Shown here: positions 26,424 to 33,290 of the stretch, piece by piece
Layout of the letters: each line of letters starts with the position of its first letter
How positions within the stretch are numbered: the first letter of the stretch is position 1
NCBI GenBank assembly: GCA_900767415.1
Contig: CAAFYZ010000052.1
Location: 1-64,000, forward strand
DNA length: 64,000 nucleotides
DNA from: Clostridia bacterium
GTDB lineage: Bacteria > Bacillota > Clostridia > Oscillospirales > CAG-272
Reading direction: 5' to 3'
The notes under the pieces: model-generated
The model's input: only the letters and a program-made list of their open reading frames with translations
What the model was told of the DNA's origin: nothing
Database searches by the model: none
Position numbers and translations under genes: made by a program

Positions 26424-26996
26424 TTATGAAAATCGGATATGGCACCTGCCGCAACGCTCCGCCGCCGCGGGATTGAATTCTCCGCAGACGGGGCAAAGGA
26501 ACTCTTCCGTCTCCCGCCCGAGCACCAGCGGGAATCTCATACCCGCCGCGCGCACGACCTCGTCGCTGTCGCGGTAATACGCGCTGTGCCGCTCGCCGAC
26601 GTCTTCAAAGCGGATCGCGACGATCCTGTTCCCTTCTTCTTCGATAAACAGATCGGCCTTTCGGATATTCCGACGGTCGTGATCGAAGCGACGCGCCCAC
26701 AAGCCGACCCCGCTGAGCAAAAACTCGTCGACCTGTCTGACATCGATAAAGGTCTTGATCACCCTTCCCCGGATCGGGCGAAACGTATACGCCGTGCAGA
26801 CCCTGCGATCGGTCAGCCGACACAGGGCGATTGCCGCCGCCAAAAGGCAGACACCGATAAGATAAAACCAAAAGTATCGGGAATACACGGCGGAAAGAAT
26901 CAGAAGGGCAACGCAGACAAGCAATAACAGAGTTTTCAGACAGAGATTTTTTATCAGACGTCTTTTACAGTTTCGGGTGATGGTTTCGATCTTCAT
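26424..26996 (-). CDS. membrane protein with C-terminal zinc ribbon
   Basis: 190 residues. Two adjacent membrane helices (about 20-60) are followed by a cytoplasmic domain with a PH-like beta pattern (FIDVRQVDEFLLSGVGLWARR, DADLFIEEEGNRIVAIRFEDV-like). A C-terminal CPVC...CGRC zinc ribbon ends the protein. Starts are ATG at 26996 or an upstream TTG. It is driven by the strong promoter at 27103-27131. The family is not recognised. Confidence 0.65.
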   Translation of the reverse strand: MKIETITRNCKRRLIKNLCLKTLLLLVCVALLILSAVYSRYFWFYLIGVCLLAAAIALCRLTDRRVCTAYTFRPIRGRVIKTFIDVRQVDEFLLSGVGLWARRFDHDRRNIRKADLFIEEEGNRIVAIRFEDVGERHSAYYRDSDEVVRAAGMRFPLVLGRETEEFLCPVCGEFNPAAAERCGRCHIRFS

Positions 26997-27102
26997 CAAA
27001 GGGTCCCGCCTTTCTCCCGGAGCGTTCCGAGGTCATTTTTTCGGCAAATTTCCTTGCCGATACCGCTTGCGGCGCGTCGTTTTCCGACGTTCCCGCATAG
27101 AT

Positions 27103-27131
27103 ATTATACTATATCCGCGCGACTTTGTCAA
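27103..27131 (-). promoter_or_regulatory. promoter of the membrane protein/lipoprotein operon
   Basis: TTGACA, 17 bases and TATAAT on the minus strand, about 105 bases before the first start. No other feature is visible in 27000-27206. Confidence 0.75.
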
Positions 27132-27206
27132 CGGTGGCTCCCATCGCGCGCCCGCGCGAAAAAGGCGGCGTCCGTGCCGCCCTGCGAAAACGCCGTCTTT
27201 TCACCG

Positions 27207-27220
27207 AATTTTCGCTTTTT
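27207..27220 (+). repeat. left 14-bp direct repeat bounding the prophage (attL candidate)
   Basis: AATTTTCGCTTTTT is repeated exactly at 59342-59355. The two copies bracket the IS30-like transposase, the regulators and the whole phage gene set. The sequence is AT-rich, so chance cannot be excluded. Confidence 0.5.
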
Positions 27221-27270
27221 AGCAAAGTCAAGTAGTTTGTGCAAAAAAGTTTGAAAAAAATCGAATTATT

Positions 27271-28314
27271 TTATTTTTCGATGATTTCTCGTAGGTTTTC
27301 CTGGAAAAGCTCGGCGGGAGTCTTCCAATTCAGAATTTTTCGCGGATAATTGTTCATCCAATTTTCCACATTTTGTATGTCTTCTTTGGTGGCGTTTTTG
27401 AAGTGACATCCTTTCGGGTAGAATCGACGTATCAGTCGGTTTTGATTTTCATTCGAGCCGCGTTCAAAATATGAATATGGGTGACAATAATATATTTGCG
27501 TTCTCTTCTTGTTCGGTTTTATACTTTTCTCCATTCCCGCGGCATCTGAAAATTCGGCTCCGTTATCTACCGTGATTGTACGGAATATCTGATGAAAAAG
27601 CGACGTTCCGAATTCACGCTCGATTGCGTCCAATGCTTTCACAACACTTTTTGCCGTTTTGTCCTTCATTTTTCGCACCAATTCGTCCCGCGTCTTCCTC
27701 TCCGTCAAAACAAGAAGTATCTCTTTGTCCTTCTTTGCCCCCTCAACGCTGTCCATCTCCCAATGCCCGAAGACTTTGCGCATTTTTACTTCCGCGGGAC
27801 GCTTTTCAATGCTTGTCCCGCAAGGTGTCTTTGCCGCGCGCTTGCTTTTTTTCTTTCGTCGTTTGTTTTTCTTGATCGGCAGATCTTTATTGGAAATAGA
27901 CAGAAAAACGCCTTGATCGATATAGCGATACAAAGTCGTCCTTGTGATTTCCGTATCTTTACATTTCCCCTCTTTACGTGCGGCAAAAAGCGCGGCATCC
28001 GGGGAATACTTCTTTACGCCGATCATGTATTCCAAAAACTCGGCGTATTCCCTGTTTTTTCCGATCTTTAGATCTGCTCCTTTTGCTCGGAGGTATGATT
28101 GCTTTTTTTCCTCCGATTTTTCAGGGCTGTATTGAATTTCCGTTGTCCAATCGTCCCCGTTCAGATGCTCATACTGCCCGCGCTTCAATTCCCGATAGAT
28201 GGTGACGAAATGGAAACCGAGTTCTTCTGCAATACGCTTCGGCGAAACGCCAATCTTATGCAATGCCTCGATCTTCAGTCTGTCGTTCCACGTGAGTGTT
28301 TTATAATGTCGCAT
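27271..28314 (-). CDS. IS30-family DDE transposase
   Basis: 347 residues. The N-terminal helix-turn-helix (LTWNDRLKIEALHKIGVSPKRIAEEL...TIYRELKRG) is typical of IS30. The catalytic residues appear as D188 (GHWEMDSVEG), D250 (ITVDNGAEF) and E284 (YFERGSNENQN), and the last two are 33 residues apart as in IS30. The protein is full length. I cannot find convincing IS30 terminal repeats or target duplications tight around the gene. It follows an RHH gene in the same direction and sits at the extreme left end of the prophage, so it may serve the phage rather than be a passenger. Confidence 0.85.
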   Translation of the reverse strand: MRHYKTLTWNDRLKIEALHKIGVSPKRIAEELGFHFVTIYRELKRGQYEHLNGDDWTTEIQYSPEKSEEKKQSYLRAKGADLKIGKNREYAEFLEYMIGVKKYSPDAALFAARKEGKCKDTEITRTTLYRYIDQGVFLSISNKDLPIKKNKRRKKKSKRAAKTPCGTSIEKRPAEVKMRKVFGHWEMDSVEGAKKDKEILLVLTERKTRDELVRKMKDKTAKSVVKALDAIEREFGTSLFHQIFRTITVDNGAEFSDAAGMEKSIKPNKKRTQIYYCHPYSYFERGSNENQNRLIRRFYPKGCHFKNATKEDIQNVENWMNNYPRKILNWKTPAELFQENLREIIEK

Positions 28315-28337
28315 ATTTCCCCTATCCCATTCTTTTT

Positions 28338-28538
28338 TCAGTTATCTTTGAACAATTTTTGATGGTAAAGCGTTACCGCCTGCATAATGACACCCGTCTT
28401 CGTCGTTCCTGTTTTTTCGGCGCACGCTGCAATCATGTCATTTTCCTTTTGCGAAAGCCGCAGATGAAGACAGAGGTTCCGCGGGTTTTTGGTCGGACGA
28501 CCCATTTTCGGGTTGTCCGTCTTTTTGATATATGGCAT
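28338..28538 (-). CDS. ribbon-helix-helix regulator
   Basis: 66 residues starting at MPYIKKTDNPKMGRPTKNPRN behind AAAGGAGGGG. RNLCLHLRLSQKENDMIAACAEKTGTTKTGVIMQAV has the strand-helix-helix pattern of CopG/Arc-type DNA-binding proteins. It is the first gene of the leftward unit that includes the transposase, 23 bases apart, and it has its own promoter. It probably represses itself and the transposase, and could be part of the lysogeny switch. Confidence 0.75.
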   Translation of the reverse strand: MPYIKKTDNPKMGRPTKNPRNLCLHLRLSQKENDMIAACAEKTGTTKTGVIMQAVTLYHQKLFKDN

Positions 28539-28565
28539 ACTGCTTTCCCCTCCTTTCTGATTTAT

Positions 28566-28594
28566 ATGATACCTCATGTAGACACAAAAGTCAA
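28566..28594 (-). promoter_or_regulatory. promoter of the RHH-transposase unit
   Basis: TTGACT, 17 bases and TATCAT on the minus strand, about 28 bases before the RHH start. It is arranged back to back with the promoter of the rightward RNA, with 27 bases between the two -35 boxes. Confidence 0.65.
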
Positions 28595-28621
28595 GAAATT
28601 CGTCGTTTTTTGAATTTTCTC

Positions 28622-28650
28622 TTGAAAAAACGGGGAGTATATGCTATAAT
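28622..28650 (+). promoter_or_regulatory. promoter of the structured RNA and rightward module
   Basis: TTGAAA, 17 bases and TATAAT. The predicted transcription start, 7 bases downstream, coincides with the first base of the long stem of the RNA candidate. Confidence 0.7.
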
Positions 28651-28656
28651 ACAAGC

Positions 28657-28835
28657 ACCACACACAATTCAATATTATTACGCGCTCCGCGAAAGTGCTG
28701 TATTTTTACCTTTGGAAAAAATACGGGCTCTTTTCTGCGCTTTTGCGGAGATGTGAATTGTGTGTGGTAACAGGATTCGGGAGCTTGTGTTTTTCGGTGT
28801 GTATGGCTCTCTGCCGTACACACTTTTTATTTTTA
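28657..28835 (+). ncRNA. structured small RNA or attenuator, about 175 nt
   Basis: The first 15 bases (28657-28671) pair perfectly with 28754-28768. Inside, CTCCGC pairs with GCGGAG, and GTATTTTT with AAAAATAC closes an 8-base loop, giving a long rod with two internal loops. Twenty-eight bases later a strong hairpin (28797-28823, GTGTGTATGG/CCGTACACAC) is followed by TTTTTATTTTT, an intrinsic terminator. A consensus promoter lies directly upstream and a ribosome site directly downstream. It could be a free small RNA with a 6S-like rod shape, or a regulated leader of the 245-residue gene. I recognise no known RNA family. Confidence 0.6.
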
Positions 28836-28851
28836 CAGAAAGGAGGATTCA

Positions 28852-29589
28852 ATGCTATACTTTCTTATAGCCATTGTCGCATCCATCGCCGTATGGAACT
28901 TCGGTCGGATCTTTATCGACAAAAACAGAAAGGAGGAAGAAGAAAGAATCCGACAGGAAAAACGCCGCGCCGAAGAGATGGCGGAAAAGCGAAAACGAGA
29001 CGAACTGATCGCCAAAAAATCCGCAGAGCTACAAAAACTTATCACCGAAGATGAGTATTACAAATTCAAACGCGAAAATTTGTCGGCTTGGGATTATTTT
29101 ATGACGCGATACTCGGCATACGAACTCGCGGAAATTGTTCAAAATGAAACAGCAAACAGGGAGATTGCAAAGTATTATAGTGCTTTTGAAAAAGCACTTA
29201 CTTTTCGAGAATTTGAGCGATGCGAATATGTTGTTCAATCCGCCCGTCATACCTTCCCGAGAGAAAAATATGCTCGCATTTATCACTATTTTCTCGAGCG
29301 GTGCATGAATGATCTCTACCCATTCCGTGAACTTGATGACCGCATGTGGTACCTTCTCGTAGAAATTGCGGATCTCGATCTCGAAAACCTTCCGTTTTTG
29401 AAAAAGCAATGCGCCGAATATGCCGTAATCGTCACCACGCAGAAAAAGAAAGCGATCCTACTCGAAAAGCACGGAAAAATCGAAGAAGCTCTCGCAACAT
29501 GCAACAATGCAATTTCCTACGGATTGCTCGACCGTTCCAATCCTTGGGAAGTAAGAAAAGCAAAACTGGAAAAGAAACTTTATAAATAA
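28852..29589 (+). CDS. membrane-anchored coiled-coil protein, unknown
   Basis: 245 residues with AAAGGAGG upstream. One N-terminal membrane helix (LYFLIAIVASIAVWNFGRIFI) is followed by a charged coiled coil (RKEEEERIRQEKRRAEEMAEKRKRD) and a helical domain with TPR-like spacing near the end (KIEEALATCNNAISYGLL). It lies between the RNA candidate and HicAB. In this position it could be a lysogeny-expressed accessory protein such as a superinfection-exclusion factor, but that is only inference from context. Confidence 0.6.
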   Translation: MLYFLIAIVASIAVWNFGRIFIDKNRKEEEERIRQEKRRAEEMAEKRKRDELIAKKSAELQKLITEDEYYKFKRENLSAWDYFMTRYSAYELAEIVQNETANREIAKYYSAFEKALTFREFERCEYVVQSARHTFPREKYARIYHYFLERCMNDLYPFRELDDRMWYLLVEIADLDLENLPFLKKQCAEYAVIVTTQKKKAILLEKHGKIEEALATCNNAISYGLLDRSNPWEVRKAKLEKKLYK

Positions 29590-29610
29590 TACCTCGGAGG
29601 AATATAAATC

Positions 29611-29874
29611 ATGTACACAAATTTTGAAAGCGCATTTCGAAATGCAGTCGAAGCCATTCAAAGATTATCGACCAACGCATTTATTACATGGATCGTCATT
29701 GTATCGGTGATCTTCGCGCTCGTGCGAGAAATCAACAAAAACAATCGGGAAGCCACTACTCAACTTGCAAAGCAAAAAGAAAGCATCAACGCGATCAACC
29801 GACAACTCACCGCCATGCGCAAGGAACTGGAAGCGATGGAAAAGGAAAAAGAAAAAACGGAATCAAACAAATAG
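29611..29874 (+). CDS. small membrane protein with coiled coil
   Basis: 87 residues behind GGAGG. One membrane helix (AFITWIVIVSVIFALVREI) is followed by a long charged helix (LAKQKESINAINRQLTAMRKELEAMEKEKEK). It is the second gene of the same rightward unit and is followed by a strong terminator. The function is unknown. Confidence 0.55.
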   Translation: MYTNFESAFRNAVEAIQRLSTNAFITWIVIVSVIFALVREINKNNREATTQLAKQKESINAINRQLTAMRKELEAMEKEKEKTESNK

Positions 29875-29880
29875 AAAAAT

Positions 29881-30000
29881 CCCCCGAGAGCGGTTCTCGG
29901 GGGATTTCCTCTGCCGATGAGGACGGCAGAGGTAAAAGGAAGGGGATATAATAAAAAATGCAGCACCGGCACGCGGGAATGAGACGCCCGGTGCATTTTT
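29881..30000 (+). terminator. three consecutive hairpins ending the rightward unit
   Basis: CCCCCGAGA/TCTCGGGGG lies at 29881-29903, CCTCTGCC/GGCAGAGG at 29908-29932, and GCACCGG/CCGGTGC at 29963-29994. The last is followed by ATTTTTATTATA. At least the last is a good intrinsic terminator. Together they insulate HicAB from upstream transcription. Confidence 0.7.
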
Positions 30001-30077
30001 ATTATACCATAGGAAGAAAATCGGGGTCAAGGGGATAAAAAATTTGCTGAAAATTTTTTATTTTTTTGCTAAACCTA

Positions 30078-30106
30078 TTGACAAATGCGCATAAAATGTG
30101 TATAAT
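30078..30106 (+). promoter_or_regulatory. hicAB promoter
   Basis: TTGACA, 17 bases and TATAAT, 23 bases before the hicA start. This is a full consensus promoter. Confidence 0.8.
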
Positions 30107-30129
30107 ACTATATGTAAGGAGGCGAGGCG

Positions 30130-30303
30130 ATGAAACATAAAGACCTTGTAAAACTTCTCGAAAACAACGGTTGGTACAAGGTTCGGGAAGGCGGAAATCA
30201 CGCTGTGTACACAAACGGAAAAGACATTGAAGCGATTCCACGACACAAAGAAATATCGGAACTCTTAGCAAAAACAATCATCAAGCGGCGGGGGCTGAAA
30301 TAA
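30130..30303 (+). CDS. hicA: HicA-family mRNA interferase toxin
   Basis: 57 residues, a normal HicA length. KHKDLVKLLENNGWYKVREGGNHAVYTNG contains the dsRBD-like fold and the catalytic histidine (GGNHAVY). The rest (AIPRHKEISELLAKTIIKRRGL) is typical. HicA cleaves mRNA when it is free of HicB. It has AAGGAGG upstream and its own promoter. Confidence 0.88.
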   Translation: MKHKDLVKLLENNGWYKVREGGNHAVYTNGKDIEAIPRHKEISELLAKTIIKRRGLK

Positions 30304-30374
30304 GCCCCTCCCCGCGATAATATAAATGTGAATGTGAGCACGTATTATATGTGAATTTCAAAAGGAGAACAAAA

Positions 30375-30767
30375 ATGAAGCACGCATACCCTGTTTTTAT
30401 TCAAAAAGACAAGGATTTTTACACGGTGGAGATTCCCGACTTTGAAATCGGAACGCAAGGAGAAACCATCGCCGACGCTATGGAAATGGCGAGGGATGCG
30501 ATCGGCATGTGCGGCTGTTACCGTCAGGACGAAGGAAAAGCAATCCCCCGCCCTACTGTACCCGATGAGGTCACCACACGAAAAGGGGCACTCATGACGC
30601 TTGTCGATGTGGACTTCGACGAATATCGGAGAAAGCACGAAATGCGCACTGTACGAAAAAATGTCACGCTCCCCTCGTGGCTGAACGAAGAAGCCGAACA
30701 CGCAAATATCAATTTCTCCGCGGCGTTGCAGAAAGCATTGAAAAAAGAATTGCGTATCGAAGAATAA
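30375..30767 (+). CDS. hicB: HicB-family antitoxin
   Basis: 130 residues starting MKHAYPVFIQKDKDFYTVEIPDFEIGTQGETIADAMEMARDAI, the partly degraded RNase H fold of HicB. A C-terminal ribbon-helix-helix-like segment (RKNVTLPSWLNEEAEHANINFSAALQKAL) binds DNA and represses the operon in this family. The ATG at 30375 is behind AAAGGAG; the upstream ATG lacks a ribosome site. It pairs with hicA and converges on the phage late operon. Confidence 0.88.
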   Translation: MKHAYPVFIQKDKDFYTVEIPDFEIGTQGETIADAMEMARDAIGMCGCYRQDEGKAIPRPTVPDEVTTRKGALMTLVDVDFDEYRRKHEMRTVRKNVTLPSWLNEEAEHANINFSAALQKALKKELRIEE

Positions 30768-30772
30768 GAAAA

Positions 30773-30800
30773 GCCCTCCCGTATTTTGTTGCGGGAGGGC
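30773..30800. terminator. bidirectional terminator between hicB and the phage late operon
   Basis: GCCCTCCCG, a 10-base loop and CGGGAGGGC, with GGTTTTTAT on the right and an A-rich stretch on the left. It serves both converging units. Confidence 0.8.
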
Positions 30801-30805
30801 GGTTT

Positions 30806-31696
30806 TTATGCCGATTTTTCTGTCTTTTCGTTCTCGAGAAAGCGCTCGAGAAAGAGAGTACGTGCCTTGACGCGGTCGCTTTCTTTGGCTACATTCTTCC
30901 CTCCCGCGGCGTAGCCCGTCATGGAGGCGAGGACGATCATCAAGACCTGATAGATCATGCGGAAGATCGTCGAGCCGTCCGCGAGCCCCGTAAAGGTACC
31001 GGTGAACATATTGAGCACCGCGGAGACGATCAGCATCATCACAGGACGCGAGACGAGAGACATGGCGGTATAAGAGACGCCGCTCCGCCCCGCGTCGTTA
31101 AGAGAGCCGGAACGCGTTCCGCAGAGGATAAGAAGCGGGCGGATCGGGCGAATGCGGATTTTTCCGTTCGCTCTGCGGATCGCCCGCGCGTCGGACGGGG
31201 AGAGCGTGCCGGCACGGGCGAGGTCAGAGAGCTGCTTTTTCGTCATGGTGCGATACTTCTCGAGATAGGTGCGATAGGAGATCGTCGTGCGGTTCTCGAT
31301 GATCTCCCGACGCTTTCCCTCCCGTTCTTCGGCGACCTGCCGCAGGCAAAAGGCGTTGAATTCCTCCTGCTTATCGGCGCGGACGGTGCGGGAGAGCGAC
31401 GCCCAGCGCGCCCAGTTCTCCGAGAAGCCGGGCATCATCTCCTTTTCCCTGCTTTCACCGTAACCGAGATAGCAGGTATAGCAAAGCATCGTCGTCGTGA
31501 TCGAAGTCGCGAGGTTAATGAAAAACTGCGCCGAAAATGGGTTGACGACGGCGCCCGTAAAAAACGCCGAGGAAACCGTGAATACGATGTCGAAAAAAAG
31601 AATCACATAGGGGTAAAATTCTTTGAGGGTGCGTTTTACCGCGCCCTCTGCTTTTCTCCCTGCGGCGGCGAGATCAGAATATTTTTCGTCAAGCAT
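30806..31696 (-). CDS. phage polytopic membrane protein, last late gene
   Basis: 296 residues with about four membrane helices (near 29-50, 57-78, 218-238 and 250-272) and a large charged middle region (RADKQEEFNAFCLRQVAEEREGKRREII). It overlaps the preceding small membrane protein gene by 8 bases. It could be a lysis or exclusion protein. I do not recognise the family. Confidence 0.6.
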   Translation of the reverse strand: MLDEKYSDLAAAGRKAEGAVKRTLKEFYPYVILFFDIVFTVSSAFFTGAVVNPFSAQFFINLATSITTTMLCYTCYLGYGESREKEMMPGFSENWARWASLSRTVRADKQEEFNAFCLRQVAEEREGKRREIIENRTTISYRTYLEKYRTMTKKQLSDLARAGTLSPSDARAIRRANGKIRIRPIRPLLILCGTRSGSLNDAGRSGVSYTAMSLVSRPVMMLIVSAVLNMFTGTFTGLADGSTIFRMIYQVLMIVLASMTGYAAGGKNVAKESDRVKARTLFLERFLENEKTEKSA

Positions 31697-32111
31697 GAGG
31701 TTCCTCCGTTATGCTTTTTTCTTTGTTCTCCCGCTCGGTGAGTGCCTCTTCCATGACATAGAAGACGCGACCGAGGACGATGAAGATCAGGATTCTGTCC
31801 CAATAAACACACAGACTGCCGAACGCCGAGAGACACCACGAAAGCCCTATATTCACCACAGCCCACACGATCAGCGGGAAGAGAGATAGGACGGCACCGC
31901 GGGCAATGCTTTTCGGTAAAGTAATGATCTTCTCCTTCGCCTTCTTTATGAGGATCAGCACGATCAGGGCGAGAGCGATATACCCCGCCTTTGTCAGCCC
32001 CGCCTGCATCGTATCACGCGTATACGGAACAACACCACCGAAAAAGAGGATCGGCAGGATGTACTGAAAGGAGAATCCGAGGCATATAAGCAATCGTTTG
32101 CACCACTTCAT
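31689..32111 (-). CDS. holin-like four-helix membrane protein
   Basis: 140 residues. Four hydrophobic helices are separated by short charged loops (KKAKEKIITLPKSIARGAV), with a charged C-terminal tail ending TERENKEKSITEEPHA. Size, tail and place at the end of the late operon suggest a holin. No neighbouring endolysin is recognisable, so this is tentative. Confidence 0.5.
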   Translation of the reverse strand: MKWCKRLLICLGFSFQYILPILFFGGVVPYTRDTMQAGLTKAGYIALALIVLILIKKAKEKIITLPKSIARGAVLSLFPLIVWAVVNIGLSWCLSAFGSLCVYWDRILIFIVLGRVFYVMEEALTERENKEKSITEEPHA

Positions 32112-32112
32112 C

Positions 32113-32835
32113 TTAAATCACCCCGATTCCGATTGCCTCTTCCTTCTTCTCGGCGGCGAGAACGGCATCGAGGGCTGGGGTCTCGGGCTTTTCTTCCGAC
32201 TTCTCCGCGGCGGCAATCTCTTTGTTCGCCTGCTCGACGATCTGTTGCACCGTGCCCGAGAGGTCGGCAATCCCTGTCAGGTATTCCATGATCTTAGCAC
32301 GAGCGTTCGGGTTGATCTTCGCATTTGTCATAAAGATCGAGAGAATCGCCGTCAGTTTTTTCTCGTTGCTTTCGGCAGAATCGAGTTTCTGCCTCACATT
32401 TTCAAGTTCTCCATGCGTTTTTGCCATTTCCGAAGTAAATCTATCGACAATATCGTTGACCGCTGATTTTACCGCGTCACCGATGGTCGCGGCGTCTGCC
32501 TTTCGTTTGACAAGATCTATCACGACGCCGAACCTCGAACGAACGAAAGCAATCATGCCGAGCGCCGCAACGGCGAAGGAAGCAATCGAAATCCACACGG
32601 TAGAACCAGAAATCCTGTCGATCCAGTCGGCATAAAAGGACTTGTCCTCTTCGGCGGGGGTGTCGGTGGTGTCCGTGCCCGCCTCGTCCGTTTCTACCCC
32701 CTCTATCGGAGGTTCGGAAGTCGGTGGCGTGGTTTCTCCCACATCTGCCTCCTCGGCGGCGGCGGAAAGCATGGTGGCGCACAGGGCGAAGATAAGGAAC
32801 AGGGCGAACAGGATTCTTTTTGTTTTGATTTTCAT
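32113..32835 (-). CDS. phage secreted/membrane protein with signal peptide
   Basis: 240 residues. A signal peptide (KRILFALFLIFALCATMLSAAAEE) leads a Thr/Pro/Glu-rich stretch, then a membrane helix (VWISIASFAVAALGMIAFV), then a helical coiled-coil part (EMAKTHGELENVRQKLDSAESNEKK). Its place between fibre and holin-like genes suggests a role in lysis or envelope contact. No enzymatic motif is seen. Confidence 0.55.
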   Translation of the reverse strand: MKIKTKRILFALFLIFALCATMLSAAAEEADVGETTPPTSEPPIEGVETDEAGTDTTDTPAEEDKSFYADWIDRISGSTVWISIASFAVAALGMIAFVRSRFGVVIDLVKRKADAATIGDAVKSAVNDIVDRFTSEMAKTHGELENVRQKLDSAESNEKKLTAILSIFMTNAKINPNARAKIMEYLTGIADLSGTVQQIVEQANKEIAAAEKSEEKPETPALDAVLAAEKKEEAIGIGVI

Positions 32836-32876
32836 TTCTTTTTACCTCTTTTTTTGATTATGTTTTGTTTTTTGTT

Positions 32877-33290
32877 TCAAATGGTCTCGCCCTCTTTGAC
32901 GAGTGCCGCAAGGTCGGCAATTGCGGCGCGGAGCGTCTCAACTTCGCTTTTCAATGCTTTATATTCGGGCAGAAGCGAGAACGTGCCGCCGACCTCCTTC
33001 ACCGCGAATGGGGTGACGCGAAAGGTCTTCGCTACCTCTCCCTTTGCGATGAGGGTGATCTCGATCTCTGCCGTCCCGGCAAACAAAAAGGCGTCCGAGA
33101 CATCGACCGTCTCGCCGCCCGTAAGTTTGTATCGGAATACTGTTTCCCCGCCCCTGCGAATACAGACGACCGCGGTGCCGAGGCAATAGATGTCCGAGGT
33201 GAGGGAAAGATCTACCCCGTCGGGGAGAATCACCGCCTCGGGTGCGGGGATCACTCCCCCCGCGGGCAAGTTAAAGATTAGGTGTGTCAT
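32877..33290 (-). CDS. small phage tail/fibre-associated protein
   Basis: 137 residues. It opens MTHLIFNLPAGGVIPAPEAVILPDGVDLSLTSDI and is beta-rich. A short C-terminal helix (YKALKSEVETLRAAIADLAAL) may trimerise. It overlaps the fibre gene by 4 bases. It is probably a baseplate or fibre accessory protein, judged by position only. Confidence 0.5.
   Translation of the reverse strand: MTHLIFNLPAGGVIPAPEAVILPDGVDLSLTSDIYCLGTAVVCIRRGGETVFRYKLTGGETVDVSDAFLFAGTAEIEITLIAKGEVAKTFRVTPFAVKEVGGTFSLLPEYKALKSEVETLRAAIADLAALVKEGETI

Noticed and set aside
26439..26927. Rightward frame opposite the membrane/zinc-ribbon protein
   Set aside because: The leftward frame has membrane helices, a CxxC zinc ribbon and a consensus promoter; the rightward one has none.
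27221..28340. Stand-alone IS30 insertion with terminal repeats at the gene ends
   Set aside because: I compared both flanks and found only weak A-rich similarity, with no clear inverted repeats or target duplication. It cannot be fully excluded.
27224..28599. Direct repeat AAAGTCAAG flanking the transposase and RHH genes as a target duplication
   Set aside because: It is only 9 bases, one copy overlaps the -35 box of the RHH promoter, and IS30 elements make 2-3-base duplications.
28657..28835. Retron ncRNA
   Set aside because: The inverted arms and rod shape raise the idea, but there is no reverse transcriptase in the neighbourhood.
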